This document shows, in pieces, positions 31,596 through 43,869 of a stretch of DNA of 64,000 bases. Numbering within the stretch: position 1 is the stretch's first letter; each line of letters starts with the position of its first letter. The DNA is taken from the NCBI GenBank assembly GCA_016800925.1, contig JABCPU010000048.1:124001-188000 (forward strand), written 5' to 3'. Position numbers and translations under genes: made by a program. The notes under the pieces were generated by a model that saw nothing but the letters and a program-made list of their open reading frames with translations, did no database searches and had not been told where the DNA came from. The stretch comes from Suillus spraguei (taxonomy: Eukaryota > Basidiomycota > Agaricomycetes > Boletales > Suillaceae).

Positions 31596-32628
31596 CCATG
31601 GTTACATGGTCTGTGCGCACATATGGTCCTATTTAAGCACAGTGTATTATGCTTGTATTTCCCACTTTAATCTTACTGGGTTTTACCTGGATTCCTCTTC
31701 GCTAAGGACCCCCAATCCTTAGTCGTCTTGAATTGTCTCTAAGTCTAAGCACTCCTTAGCCTTAGTCATTATTCTCATCATCTTTGAGTCGTGACTCTTA
31801 GACTTGAACTCTGTTCATACTCGGAATCCTCTGTGTACTTACCATCCTCATTCTCTTCTGAATGTAGTAGAACTTCCCAGCAGACTGGCTGTGTCTTTTC
31901 ACTGTTGCTGGTGACGCCATCCCAGTTCGTAACACTCCCAGGCGAATGACTCTCTCTACAACCTGCAGTACCAGTGAGCATTCACACAATGCCACATCCA
32001 TGTTCCAAGATGAGGCAACCACGTTTACATCCACAGTGCCTTTATCAGAATAGCCACAACAGTCTGAGGCTCCAGCCTCAAAGAAACAGAAGTCACATGC
32101 AAGCCAGTCACATCTTGGTAGTGGCCAGTCTGTAATGATGACTAGTGCTGCAAGAGCAGCCAAGATCACGCCAGCTGCGGCTGTCGTGGGCATGCAGGGG
32201 TCCATTAATTGCCTTACCGATGTGATTGAGAAGGGTATGGTTACTGATGCAGAAAGGCTGGAGAAGCAAAGACATGCTACCTTGCATATCTTGAACAGTG
32301 AAGATGTAGACTGCTATCCATTGCAGGAGAGGGTCATCATCATGCACATGTTTGCAGATGACCCAGCTGTCACCAATGTATACCTTCAAACTGATGACAA
32401 AGACATGTGGTACACATTCATCCAACACATGATCCAGTATAGGTTTCAGAAGAACCCACAAGCACCATCGGTGCCATATGTCCATCTGCAGATGTTGTTG
32501 TAACTGTGCTGTGTAGTTTACTTGTCCATTTGTTTCAATCTCACATGCAATCATTTGTCATTCAATTTCATACTCATTGTTTCCATAGAAAATAGCTTGT
32601 TGTTTCCATAGCAATTACATGTGTTTCA

Positions 32629-33930
32629 CTATGCTATGCTCTCTAATTCGCTCTTGAAGTCTGATACCTCTAAGTCTGGACCTTCTGAGTCCAACAGTGC
32701 CCTCTCATGCACGACACCCTGATACTGATCCCACATTGCTTGTGCAATGCATTCATGCATTGCACAACCACTACCATCGTCATTGTTAGCTTGTCCCTGA
32801 AAATCAGGGTTCTCAAATGTGTATGATTTGGCACCCAATTCTTCATTCTCATCTTTACTAGGATCATGTAGACACATGAAGTTGTGGACTGCACACAATG
32901 CAGCAGGAATTCGTGCTTGAGTGTCAAGGGAGTACTCTAGTGCTAAGAGGAGAATGTGAAAGTGGCATTTTAAGATGCCAAAGATGCACTCTATTATGTT
33001 TCATGCAGATGCATGACGTAGGTTGAAAAGTTCCTCTTTATTGACAGGCCTGCAATTAAAATATAAGTTATAAAAACAAACAAATTGAGAGACATACCTA
33101 GTATTTGCATGGCCCCACTCTGCAAGGTGATAACGGACACCATGGTATGGTACAAGAAGTTCAGGGCAGAGTGGGAATCCTGCATCTGCTAGGTAATACT
33201 TCTGCCATGGAATATGGAAGTCATGTGCATGTGCATCCTCATAGATATGAGCATTGTTAGCTGAACCCTCCCACCCAGTCAAAGAGTAGACAAAATTAAG
33301 CTCAAAGTCGCAAGCAAATAAACAGTTCTGTGAGACAAAACCTTTGCGATTACGATATACAGTGCATTCAAAGGCAGGGGGTGACACATGAATGTGGCTT
33401 CTGTCGATTGCACCAACAGCATCCTCAAAAAAGGCCAAAATTTAGGGTTGTTTGAGTCTTCCAGAGACTGAAGTTCCGTCCGGTAAGTGGACATAGGTAG
33501 TGTTGAATGGGGGAGATGAGAATATGTGTAGAATCCTTTTAGAATAACTAGGAAATATGAGATGTATTGTATAGATAAACAGAATCATAGCACTCACCAT
33601 GAAATTGTGTCATTTGATCTTTGAAACTGCTCCCCTATGTGCCTGGTAGTCAGGCCTGTGATGCTAGTATATAGAAATATAGCAACTTGTTCTTCCAGTG
33701 AGATGAACTTGGAGTCAACATAGCCAAAGTTACGGAGCTCAGAGATGAGTGCTTCAAAGGCATGTGCATACATACCCAGTTTGCATTTAATGTGTTCTGG
33801 ATGACTGGTAAGAAGCTCCATGATCCAGCCTTTACCTGAGAGAATAGAAGTATGGTACAGTTCTGGGTCTTTGGGGTAGGTAGATTGTAGTAGAGATTCT
33901 GTAGCACATATCAGGATGCTGATTAGAATT
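32629..33930 (-). pseudogene. Harbinger (HARBI1-like) DDE transposase
   Basis: From the 5' side the minus strand reads MELLTSHPEHIKCKLGMYAH, SLEEQVAIFLYTSITGLTTR (helix-turn-helix region), then AVGAIDRSHIHVSPP (first catalytic Asp), LTGWEGSANNAHIYEDA, KYYLADAGFPLCPELLVPYH, ELFNLRHASA, stop, NIIECIFGILKCHFHI (catalytic Glu) and ALCAVHNFMCLHDPSKDENE. The TGA at 33001-33003 replaces an Arg codon. In the GWEGSxxDS motif the usual Asp is Asn. About two introns (near 33060-33100 and 33440-33590) interrupt it. It is convergent with the accessory ORF. It is catalytically dead twice over. Confidence 0.85.
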
Positions 33931-33931
33931 C

Positions 33932-34406
33932 TGTTACAATCGTGCGTGCCCCTATTTATTTTCTGCCTCCTTTACTTTGTATATTACGTAACGTGACTCT
34001 GACTCATATGCTCAATGCATCTGTACTATAGTTGCCTTCCTTCTTTGGATATGCACTTACATTCTCACATCTCTCTCTTGGTCCGTGCGCACTTATTGGC
34101 CTATTTAAGCACATTGTATTATGCTTGTATACTTTACTTTAATCTTACTGGGTTTTACCTGGAACATCCTTCGCTTAGGTCTCCAACCTAAGTCGTCTTG
34201 AATCGTCTCTAAGTCTAAGCACTCCTTAGCCTTAGTCTCTATTCTCGTAGAACCTCTTAGACTTATCTTTGAGGCTGAATCCTTGATAGTACTTGGAATG
34301 TGTTCCTTATACTTTCACCTTGTCCTCTTCTGGACATTGTAGAACTTCCCAGTAGACCGACTGTGTCTTTTCACTGTCACTGGTGATGCCACCCCAGTTC
34401 ATAACA
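33932..34406 (+). mobile_element. Solo LTR family C
   Basis: The 475-bp LTR starts TGTTACAATCGTGCGTGCCC and ends CAGTTCATAACA. AATTC at 33927-33931 and 34407-34411 is a perfect 5-bp duplication. It carries a TATTTAAGCAC TATA-like box and TTACTGGGTTTTACCTGG downstream. It lies at the 5' edge of the Harbinger transposase. Confidence 0.92.
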
Positions 34407-34411
34407 AATTC

Positions 34412-35026
34412 TGGCATAGTGAAAGAGGCGTTGTCAGATCTCTGGACGCATCACTGGACTGCTAATGCTCGTAGAATGGAGGATCTGTGTCTCTCAGATA
34501 AGATTTATTGCTCATAGGCTTGTTTATAGTATGATGAAGGTTCAAGCCCAGTGAAAAACGGTCCTAGCCATATCAATGGCAAATGACAAAAATATTAGTT
34601 ATATGTTGATAATATTGTGTTAACTATGCACATCAATAAATGTAAACACATGTCATCAAAACTCGATCGCATAATCAAATATTCAACATTGTTCAACACA
34701 CTGCTCATGCACTCATGCTGCTCACACACAATTGATCTCGATCAACTGTGTATAAGCTCACATAACCAACACTATTGGCTCAAAGCTCTAGATGTAAGTA
34801 ATCATTATTGTATTCTCCCCCCTGTCCTCCCATGGGCCATTCAACATCTCCCTGAGTTGCTAAGCCTTCTGTAGGTGAAGTGGCTTGATAGGTTGTGCAT
34901 GCTTGGAGAAGCCTTTTGTAGGTTGATCTGGGGTTAACATGCACAGTGGGGCTTGCCCATCCATCTACATTTCTTCCTTGGCACTTGTCCTGTTGTACTC
35001 TGACGTGTTTTGAAGCCACATCGAGT
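34412..35026. other. About 600 bp between Harbinger and Plavaka-like genes
   Basis: No gene was recognised. One element end probably lies here, but I could not define terminal repeats. Confidence 0.4.
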
Positions 35027-38000
35027 ATGCCAGAGCCTCAAGAACATCGGTGCAACTGCTAATGCTACTGTCATGGTGTTTGGACAAAGCTTAGTTCTTG
35101 TGCTACATGGTTCTGCCACCTACAGCATGCTCCAAATGAGGAAGAAAAGGCTACAATTCAAGCAGCAGGTCTGTCAGACATGTTCAGAACAACTAGTGCT
35201 GGGCCTGCAGGTCCCTTGTCAATGCGGGACAATTATTCTGATGAGGAACAGCCTCAAAAAAGTGCCCATGAAGCAGACATTGAGGACTATGGTAAGAATA
35301 TTCACTCTTGAAGTTTAAATCACTGATCAACAATGATTCAATCTTTAGATGAGCCTCCATTAGCTGATGACGATGATATTGTTGACTATGCTATTGATGC
35401 TGTGCACGAGCCTGTGTATGAAGCTCCCGATGCTCCCCTCCATGTTCCCCTAGATTACGATCCTCAGTATGAGCCCTCAAATCCATGGCAGGACCCTCTG
35501 TGAGATGTTCACCAATGTTCACCCCCGCCAGACGTTGACGGTGATGCTAAGAAAATTCCTTGGCATAATCCCCTCAAAGATCTTGATGTCAATGACCTCT
35601 TTCGATCTGCGTGGCTTCCCAACCTCCAACATGACCTGTCCTTCATATGCTCACTACAGAGTGCAATGCTCGATGATGGGGTTGGTTTGAAAGGAGAGGA
35701 TCTCCTATGCTTGCAGAATCCACCTAGGTTCCCATGTCAGATAGACAACCTGTGTGAAGAACTTGCAATATCATTATTCTTAGCCCTCCAACACTTGTCT
35801 GAAGTGGTGTATGACAATTTTTGAAACACTGTTCAAAAGCACTACCCTGACTCAGAGGCTCCTAGTCTATACCAAGTGAAGAAGCTTATTCATGAGCTTA
35901 CGGGTACCTCCTCCATTGTCGACCACCAATGCATCAACTCTTGTGTAGCTTTTGTTGGCCCTTATGCAGGTCTAGAAATGTGTCCCAATGTGTGGTGAAC
36001 TGTGTTATGACCAGAAAAAACTGGCACGCAGCCATGGACACAAGAAAGTCCCTCATGCTGTTTTTCAAACTATTCTGATCAGGCCCCAGCTTCAGGTGTT
36101 GTGGCACGAATGAGGCAGTGCGCAACATATGAACTATAGAAATGAGAGGACACAGCAAATTTGTGAGGAGATTAGATGGAATGAGGGTTATGTTGATGCT
36201 TATGAGGACATTCTCACTGGGAGCACATACCTTGATGCCATCAGGCAAGGTAGAATCAAACCAGAAGACATGGTACTTATGATCTCCATCGACGGCACTC
36301 AACTCTTCGAAAGCAAAATGTTAGACTGTTGGGTTTACATATGGATTATTGTCGAGTACTCCCCTGACTGCCACTACTTAAAACAACATGTGCTTCCCGG
36401 AGGTGTTATCCCTGGTCCAAATAAGCCGAAATACATTCAGTCATTCTTATACCCAGGCTTCCACCACCTTGCTGCAATTCAGAGGGAGGGTCTGTCTATT
36501 TGGGACACTTGGCGTGATGTAGTGTTCATATCCCATCCATTCATTTTTCTAGCCCTTGCGGATGGACCAGGCCTCATCTGCATGAGTAGCCTTGTTGGAC
36601 ACACAGGCAAAAATGGTTGCCACATGTACTGTGGTCTACAAGGGCACTGAAAGCCACACACTTCTCAATATTACCCTGTCTTACTGAAACCAGACAATTA
36701 TACTGTAGTCGGCTGCACACACAAAGACATTGATGTTCATGGCCTTACTGGTGGTACCTCTGCGCTGTACATCAGGAACCTGCACACCCTCATGGTGTCC
36801 CAAAATTAAACACAGTACGAATGGAACTGCTGTAAAGATACAACCTAACCTGGGCTGTAGATAAACTACCTCCTAAGTTAGTATGTGTGGTCTTGTGCTC
36901 CGTCTAGTCTGCTTCACTTGCAAAGCAAGAGCGTTCGACCCTAAAGGGGGATGCCTGTTAGTGTGGTCAAGTTTGAGTCAAACCAATGTGCGAATGTAGC
37001 ATCATAGTCAGCGGTAAGTTGCCATGGTCAGTGGTGATGCTGCTGGAACTAGTGTAGTAAGTAGCGGTACTAGCGTCATTGAAACAAAGTCAGTAACAGT
37101 AGCATCGAGCATGTGGTAATGAGCGACAATATCTGCGGTTAAAGTTGCGAGCAGTGCAAAGAAACAGTAAAGAAGTCCGTGGTACTTTCAGCGGTAAAGT
37201 AGCGGTGCATGAGAAGTTCAATAAAAATAGCAATCTAGAGTCCAGCAGTAATGGTGAAAGAGCGAGATCGATTAACAAGCGGTAATGAACTTTAAAGACT
37301 AAGTCCACTACTGGGTAAATAAAGAGCTAGACAATAATCCTGACCTATAGTATGTGCAATGGGGTAAAATCAGGTATTGTATCGTGCGGGGTACGCAGTG
37401 CTTATATCCTAATTTGTATGTATTCGGAATGCTCTAGGCGAGATCAGTAGCACTCAAGTACAATAACCACCATATGTAAACATAGCACGAGGCAACATGT
37501 GATAAGACTTGCCGTGGAATCAGTGATAATGAACATAAAACAAACAATGCACCAAATGGAGCTATGCAGATGCAGCAAGGACATGGGAGGACATCGGTAT
37601 GTGGAACATGGTGCGGCAATCAGTACAGTATATGGTAAGTGTGGGATGCTGCCAGAAGTGCTAAAGGGGTAAGACAGCCATGGACAAGTGGTAACTCCTA
37701 TAGACGTGAGACGAGTGTCAAAAGATAGGGTTTTAAGCCTAGCGCCAATATGTTTGTTACACTGCTCAATGACTGGAATTGTGGGACCCAGCATTCTCCT
37801 TGGACTAGACGTTGACCATAATCTTGGTGTACCAGAGTGTTTTTCCTCTGAGATCATGCATTTTTCATGTGCTAACATGGCATCGCTTTTTATGGATCTT
37901 TGGTGTGGTGTTGCAGACTGTCATGCTGTTACAGATTATGTTGCAGATTGGGACTGGGCCATTCTCATTCGCAATACATGGGAAGCTCATGGAAAAGCTG

Positions 38001-39253
38001 TTGCAGCTACTCACACTCACCTCCCTGGTTCTTTTGATGTCCCACCTCAAAATCCTGCCCAGAAAATGCACTCATTCTACAAAGCACGCGAGTTCATCAC
38101 TTGTTCTTTGGTATTGGCCCCAGACTCCTCTATGGTATCCTTCCTCTCAAGTACTTCCAACACTACTGCAAGTTTGTACAAGGCCTTCACATCATGAGCC
38201 AGTATCACATCACAACTGCGGAGATGATAGAAGCTTGTATTTGCTTTTCTGAGTGGGAGGAGGAATTTGAGAGAATATACTATCAGCGCCATGTCGACCA
38301 AATTCACTTCATTCGTCCATGTGTTCATCTCGCAAACCATTTAGCTGCGGAGGGGACTCATGTTGGTGCCCCTTGTTGTTTATCTCAATGGACTCTCAAG
38401 CAAACTATTGGCGACATTGAATTTGACTTGTGTCAACCCTCTAACACAATGTCCAACTTTATGGAGATATGTGTAATGAGGTGTCGAGTCAATGCTCTGA
38501 AGGCTATGCTCCTGCAATTTTAAACTAGTGATGCCCTGCATCCCTGGGGATCTTTTGATGTTGGCAATGGTTATGTACTTCTGCGAGTACGCAACTGGAA
38601 ACCTAGACATATGCCCGCTGCTCAAGCCACCCTCATCTCAAATTTCCTTGTGCGTCCTGCACCTCCAATAAGACGCTGGTCACAGCTCCACCTCCCACAT
38701 GGTCAGATTGCTTGTTCAGCATGGAAAGAAACCAAATTATCTACTGAGTTTATATGAATTTTATGCAATGTCAAGGTAAATTTGTCATAGATTGATTTGC
38801 AGTCACATGAACTTACTGCACTCATAGTTCCATCACAATGATGTTGATGAATTTGCTGAAGTCTTGTGCTTCACACAGTTAGCTGTTGAAGCTGTTGCTG
38901 ATGAGGATGACAATGACAATGAGGACAACAACAAGGATGACAAAGATGATGAGATACCTAAACTCACATGGGCAAATGTTGCTATGATATCTGTCTATTC
39001 ACGCCCAGACCAGCAGCCCCTTGATTTGTCCCATGGAACTGTGTGGTTGTGTACTCATGGTGGCAACAAAGGACTTCAACTTATTGATGTCAGAATGATC
39101 ACCGCTGTTGTTGTGATGATTCCCCATCGTCCCACTTTGCCATCTGGTGTTATGGAAGATAGGTATTTTATGGTTGAGAAAACTGGATTTGATGTCACAT
39201 TAATGTGAGTCCAGGTTGAAGAGGATGGTCAAGAGGAGCAGGAGGATCAATAA
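35027..39253 (+). pseudogene. Plavaka/TNP2-type (EnSpm/CACTA-related) transposase
   Basis: From the ATG at 35027 the frame reads MPEPQEHRCNC, a TAA, then CYCHGVWTKL, a Cys/His-rich start. Further on are LKDLDVNDLFRSAWLPNLQH, HYPDSEAPSLYQVKKLIHEL, MISIDGTQLFESKMLDCWVY, HVLPGGVIPGPNKP, YPGFHHLAAIQREGLSIWDT and LADGPGLICMSSLVGHTGKN. After an LTR A insertion come SILLGLDVDHNLGVPECFS, FGIGPRLLYGILPLKYFQH, GAPCCLSQWTLKQTIGDIEF, CRVNALKAML and VVVMIPHRPTLPSGVMEDRY. Stops at several points and a frameshift near 38100 inactivate it. The order of blocks matches large basidiomycete transposases in the CACTA-related group. The precise family name is from memory. Confidence 0.65.
36831..37761 (-). mobile_element. 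Solo LTR family A in the Plavaka-like transposase
   Basis: This 931-bp copy is the cleanest family A LTR in the window. On the plus strand it starts TGTAAAGATACAACCTAACC and ends AATATGTTTGTTACA. CTGC at 36827-36830 and 37762-37765 is the 4-bp duplication. Deleting it with one CTGC restores the transposase frame as NCSMTGIVGPS. Confidence 0.92.
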
Positions 39254-39327
39254 TAAAGAATGAAAACATCATTTATTTTCGACTCAATGTACATGCAAGG
39301 CATCAACAGTCAATACCAGTCCACTTT

Positions 39328-39689
39328 CTAGCCCCTCAAAGGTCCAGCGTAGCCTGTACATGCGAGGCAACAACAGTTGATACCCATGCATCTAGTCCTC
39401 TTTCTAGTCCCTTGATGCCCATTGGATTTGTCATTGCTGCCAGATGCTCCACAAGGACGCTTGCCTAGGACCTGTTCAAACTTTGGTGTGTTGGACCTAT
39501 TAGTTTTGTTGTTGTCCACAGGGTTTTGGCCTGTTCACTGTCCATATCAAAGTCCACCAGGTTTGCGATGGCTTTGTTGAGCAGGTCTTCATCAGTTGGA
39601 CTGGGAGAGCGAGAATGCTGAGCAGCACCTGCAAGGGAGTAGAATATATTTATATCATGATAGAATAGATAATTGTAGGCACTCACCAC
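39328..39689 (-). pseudogene. Unrecognised minus-strand transposon ORF
   Basis: The minus strand encodes AAQHSRSPSPTDEDLLNKAI, then ANLVDFDMDSEQ, a frame change, and KFEQVLGKRPCGASGSNDKS ending in a Cys-rich RCMGINCCCLACTGYAGPLR. It is convergent with the transposase pseudogene. The frame change near 39520 could be an intron or a mutation. I do not recognise the family. Confidence 0.4.
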
Positions 39690-40033
39690 AAGATATTGTG
39701 GCCACAGGGTTGTGTACAGTCACCTGCTTGGTGATTATCAAACTCTGCAGCAGTGGCTCTGTGGCCTTCTCTGTGTCAAAGATAAATGATAATAAAATAT
39801 ATCATACAATCTTACCATGGCACTCAGGAGGCCAACTGGTGTTGCAGCCATACCAGTAGATAAATTAGTAGAACACACATGAAAGACTTGTCAGTGAAGC
39901 AATAATTTAGACGTGTCATTGAAGTGATGAATTGAACACATACAAAGATATGAATCGCTGAGTTTCAAAATCACACATTCCGATAATGCTAGATCAAGCC
40001 TATTGCATCATATCTCTTCCTCAAACGACTACC

Positions 40034-42469
40034 ATGTCCACAGATTATTCCTTTCCAAGTCCCTTCCAGCAGCATCAGACTCCTCATTTGCAGAATAACC
40101 TTAACCCTTTTTTAGATACTCCCAGACAGTCTGACCCCCACTCATGGAATGATCCTTCTGGCAGCTCAGTGAGTACTTTCATCTATATCTACTGTTTGCT
40201 GAATTATCGTAATAGAATGCATATACACGCTCAAATTATTGCATACAGTCCTTAGAATGTGAGGGACAATGCTTGAAGGTTGAGAATAGCTTGCTTACTG
40301 CTACATGCGACACTTATGAGTATATAAATATGATTTATATGAGTATATGTGTGTTTCTGCTGATAATTCTGCAGAGCAGCCTTCAACACCCTCACCAGAA
40401 CAATTTTCTCAAAAGTTCTGCCCATTTTGTCTTTTACAGGGCTAACCATCGGTGGTGTCAAATTCAAACCTTCTGGCATTGTCCCTGCCATGAAATCACA
40501 ACTCCAGCCACTCAACTGACACGACTACCCAAAGACTCGATTTTGGACTGAAGACATGTATACCGAATGGTCAAAGACCCCCGCATTTCAATGGACCCAT
40601 GAGAATTGTACTGCTTGCCCTTTTCCATTCCTCGAAGATACTGATGGCAAACTTGTTATGAAGGCCAAGGTGTCCAACATCCTCAAAATGTTGTGAAACA
40701 TCTGGCACACACTGCTCAACAACAACCATGCACCTGATATGTGGGGTCGTGCAGGGGCCGAGGTATTGGATGACGTTGCAGATGAGATGGCGAGGCATCA
40801 CCCGATTCTTGCCCTTTGCAGCAATGGATGGAAAGTCCAGGCTATCACTACTGAATGCTATTCCTTGTGGGCATCAACGCACATCAAGAAGAGGAAGAAG
40901 TCTTCAGATGCCATTGTAGTAAGTATTTCAGTTTTTCATCTTCAATTTGCTCTACTAACTTAGTTACGGTCATAGTCCTCTGGTATGAAGCAAAAAATTA
41001 TGAAGCTTAATGATGCACCATCTGAGTCACCTGACGACTCAAGCCCTCCCTCCGATCACTTAGCAAAATGGCCAAAGGTTGACAAAACAGATGTGATGGC
41101 ACCACTGGCAACACTTGACCCGACTGTCAGTGCAACCATGGCTACCACCCTACTGACAAGTCCCACAGATTCAGATCAATCTTCATCTGAGTCCAAACAT
41201 TTGCCAACTGCATCTGAATGTGCACATGCTACCAGCCCTCCAGCAGAAGTTATCTTACAGGATATTCAGAACACTCTTTATTCAACCATGTGTTTCCTTC
41301 ATCATTGTTCATGAGGATTTTCTGACTTGAATGAAGGCTTCTCTTCCTCAGATAAAGAATCTGCTGTGAGTTCTCCTTGACTATAACTGGTATATCATTG
41401 AATCTATTATCTATAGTGCAAAACTTGTACTTCCTAAGAAACCCAACCCCCTTGAGCCACCCTTGGCCCTCACACCCCTTGCAAACGATCCCACTCTGCA
41501 AAACCCTGATCCAACTGTGCTGCTGGTCTTGCCACCAATGGCACCAGCCACGGATACCGCATCACCAATGCCCGCTGCCGCTGGTACAACAGATGACACT
41601 TCTGACGTAGCGATGACCAAGAAATTCCGGCCATTGGCAACAAAAAATGGAAGGTACTAGTACCACATCTGATTATCCTCGATACACTCACTGATTGTTT
41701 TATGGCACTGTCCAGAAACCTCTGCGCACATCGCTGGCTCAAGATCATTGCCCCAAATGGCACATCCGGCGACTTCAAGATATACTGGAATGCACTGTCA
41801 AAAGACAGTCAAGTGGTAAGTTTGACTTTCTTTGGTACCTTGCTAGCTAATATGATTGCTCTAGAACTACGAAAGCGAGGCACATCAGTAAAACTTCGAA
41901 TTACTTAATCAGCCTTTTTTGGACTTTACACTGGTTTTCACTTCTTTTCAAAAATGAGTGGCCTTTATTGCAGTTATTTTTCTTTATTCATTGCCTGGTC
42001 CTAACTTGAGTATCAGGAATAGTTCCAATATGTTTTATAAACCTAAGAGACGTGTTTAAAAATATAAAAACAGAAATTTGGTACCAGTAAGTGGCACAGA
42101 GTACTGATTATTTTTATGTTTAAATCCTCCCCTGAAGTGGTGATCTTTACAAATTGTGAACTCCAACCATTGCAATTGCATGAAACAACAATAATAATCT
42201 ATTCCAGATATTCAAGTTAGGACGAGGCAGTGAATTGAGAAAAATAACTGCAATAAAGGCCACTCATTTTTGAAAAGAAGTGAAAACCAGCGTAAAGTCC
42301 AAAAAAGGCTGATTAAGTAATTCGAGGTTTTACTGATGCAGCAGCGCTCGTAAGTACCATATCTCCCGCAACAATCACATACTAATGATCTGTTTAGGTC
42401 AAGGATGGAACGTGGACTGGGAACGCAGCCAGCACGATCAACAAGTTCGTTGACGGACCGATACATTAG
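40034..42469 (+). pseudogene. Transposon accessory ORF of unknown function, interrupted by a MITE
   Basis: The start MSTDYSFPSPFQQHQTPHLQ is followed by several exons. One carries PSGIVPAMKSQLQPLN, stop, HDYPKTRFWTEDMYTEWSKT, then ILKML, stop, NIWHTLLNNNHAPDMWGRAG. Another carries Ser/Pro-rich MKLNDAPSESPDDSSPPSDH, and the last NLCAHRWLKIIAPNGTSGDF with KIYWNALSKD. The TGA codons replace an expected Arg and Trp. A MITE at 41883-42338 splits the last exon; without it the end reads NYESEAAALVKDGTWTGNAA to a TAG at 42467. Similar ORFs accompany large DNA transposons in basidiomycetes. The function is unknown. Confidence 0.6.
41883..42338. mobile_element. Foldback MITE with CATCAG termini and CA duplication
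   Basis: The 456-bp element has inverted repeats of about 130 bp at each end, starting CATCAGTAAAAC and continuing ATTACTTAATCAGCC. CA at 41881-41882 and 42339-42340 forms the 2-bp duplication. Deleting it restores an open exon. Its first six bases equal those of the 274-bp MITE family at 3464, 5403 and 6280. Confidence 0.9.
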
Positions 42470-43869
42470 CGCATTCGGTGTACGGTGGGGGTATTATTAT
42501 TATTATTGTAATGTTTTTGCTATCGGGAATACAATCGTTTTCACTCGATTTGCGTTGATGTGCGAATATGCAAAAGGTCAATTGGGAGCTACTACAATAT
42601 ACTAGAATCTACGCTACGCAAACACGCTCGATTCTGCAATATCTCGCTCGATGCGAGTCGCTGAAAATATCATATAAATCTCATCCGTCTCCGCAAATCG
42701 ACGCAAATATTGTCGCGATATTTCGGTCGTTTTCCGTCGATACGGCTAGAACCGTTTCTCACTGGGGTTCAAGGTCAGCTGCTCGGGGTGTCCCGTGCCG
42801 ACCATGCCTGCCGACCGCAAATTGACTTCACATGAGTTTCCGAACTAGCTCTTATAAGCGAGTTCAAAAGGTAGTTTCAAAAGTTACTTTGAGTACCACT
42901 ACAATATGCTCGACTCTTGAATCTCGTGCGGGTTCATGCACATGGCTATTTCTTCATTATTCTATTCATCACAGTGACTCAGACTGCTAGTTACTAGCCT
43001 CAGCCAATGATTATCGTCTTTTCCTCTCTTTCTGGACCTTCCGTGAAGCAGGTCGATACTTAATGGGCATACATTCTGAATCTTCAGCCGGCAGCGAAGC
43101 AGCTAGTACAACTTCGAATAGCTCGTCTAAAGACTAAGACCTGGCGTCAGAGTTATCGCTGAATATATAGGGTCAATCACACATGTTAGAGACACGTTGA
43201 ACAGTTACAGAGCAGGTAATATTCTGAATCTCCTCACTTAAAGTCCACTCTCGCTATAATATCTTTTCAGACCATTAGGAGTGTTGAGGTACACATTCCA
43301 CCGCCTGTAATGTTGACCGGCACCCAAATCTCACTGCTGGTTGCCTGTGGCCCTTGCTTATTCAGGGTCTTTCTAGTGTGGTCAGACATTCGAGGTCTGT
43401 GTCAGCCACAAAGCTGTGAGGAAAGCTTATCATGAGATCAGTTTAACTCATCTTCAACAGTTCGCTATTGTTCCATTCTTTGTTCTGAGCTTGAACGCAT
43501 TTACCGGCCTCTCAACAATGAGAGTGAAAGCGTGCGCCTAAGACGTACTTTCCGACTTGACCGGGGAATGTTCTTAGAGAATTAACATGCGATTTCTTGC
43601 ACACTCATGAAATGAGATGTCGCCACAAAAATGGTATGTTGTATGCACCTACACCATCTAGGCTTTTTGACCGCAAGATGTAGTCTATCACGGGGCATAC
43701 CTCCGCACCAGACTTGGTTCAAGTTAAGGAGCTTTTGAAGCAAATCATTGTGCGGCCATAGAATGCTTGTGCTGAGCCATGGAAGGACTAGCACTTCAGG
43801 TGCGCCGGCGTGTCATAGATTTCGGAGAGCTCATGTGAGTGGCGCCTCTGAGTTGAGGCTCCCGTGTCT
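42470..43869. other. About 1.4 kb without recognisable gene
   Basis: There is a short ATT microsatellite near 42490-42508 and otherwise unique-looking text with only short open frames. The part after 43300 could be decayed upstream sequence of the pseudogene that follows, but I cannot show it. Confidence 0.4.

Larger units (their letters stand above)
29794..31934 (+). mobile_element. LTR family C, split by LTR A; outermost LTR of a nest
   Basis: The 5' part is 29794-29951 (TGTTACAGTTATATGTACCC...) and the 3' part 31600-31934 (CTATTTAAGCACAGTG to TTCGTAACA). Together they make a normal family C LTR. The flanking pentanucleotides CTGAG and CTCCC do not match, so the duplication has decayed or the LTR arose by recombination between elements. 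Confidence 0.8.
29474..32503 (+). pseudogene. Harbinger-type accessory ORF (Myb/SANT-like), split by nested LTRs
   Basis: The first exon reads MAQEKEKAFWTKPEVTALID, then YLHEHRSECAEGGNFKIVTF and KTDKMCQTK followed by TGA where relatives have Trp. A second exon continues KQIHNTIDKYCKQSGINQWH to 29793. After the nested LTR block (29794-31934) the plus strand continues, with one more stop, to ARAAKITPAAAVVGMQGSIN, LQERVIIMHMFADDPAVTNV and VPYVHLQMLL. In Harbinger elements this protein helps the transposase bind DNA and enter the nucleus. It is convergent with the transposase pseudogene next to it, the usual two-ORF arrangement. It is inactive. Confidence 0.75.

Noticed and set aside
36831..37761. 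LTR family A as a TIR DNA transposon
   Set aside because: Terminal inverted identity is only about five bases (TGTAA/TTACA), typical of LTR ends; no transposase is associated. A retroelement origin is still an inference.
38863..38960. Acidic Asp/Asn repeat as a separate gene
   Set aside because: It continues in frame with the C-terminal part of the Plavaka-like transposase, whose relatives have an acidic linker there.
41883..42338. Hairpin terminator or structured RNA
   Set aside because: The long inverted repeat has transposon ends and a target duplication, and it interrupts an exon.
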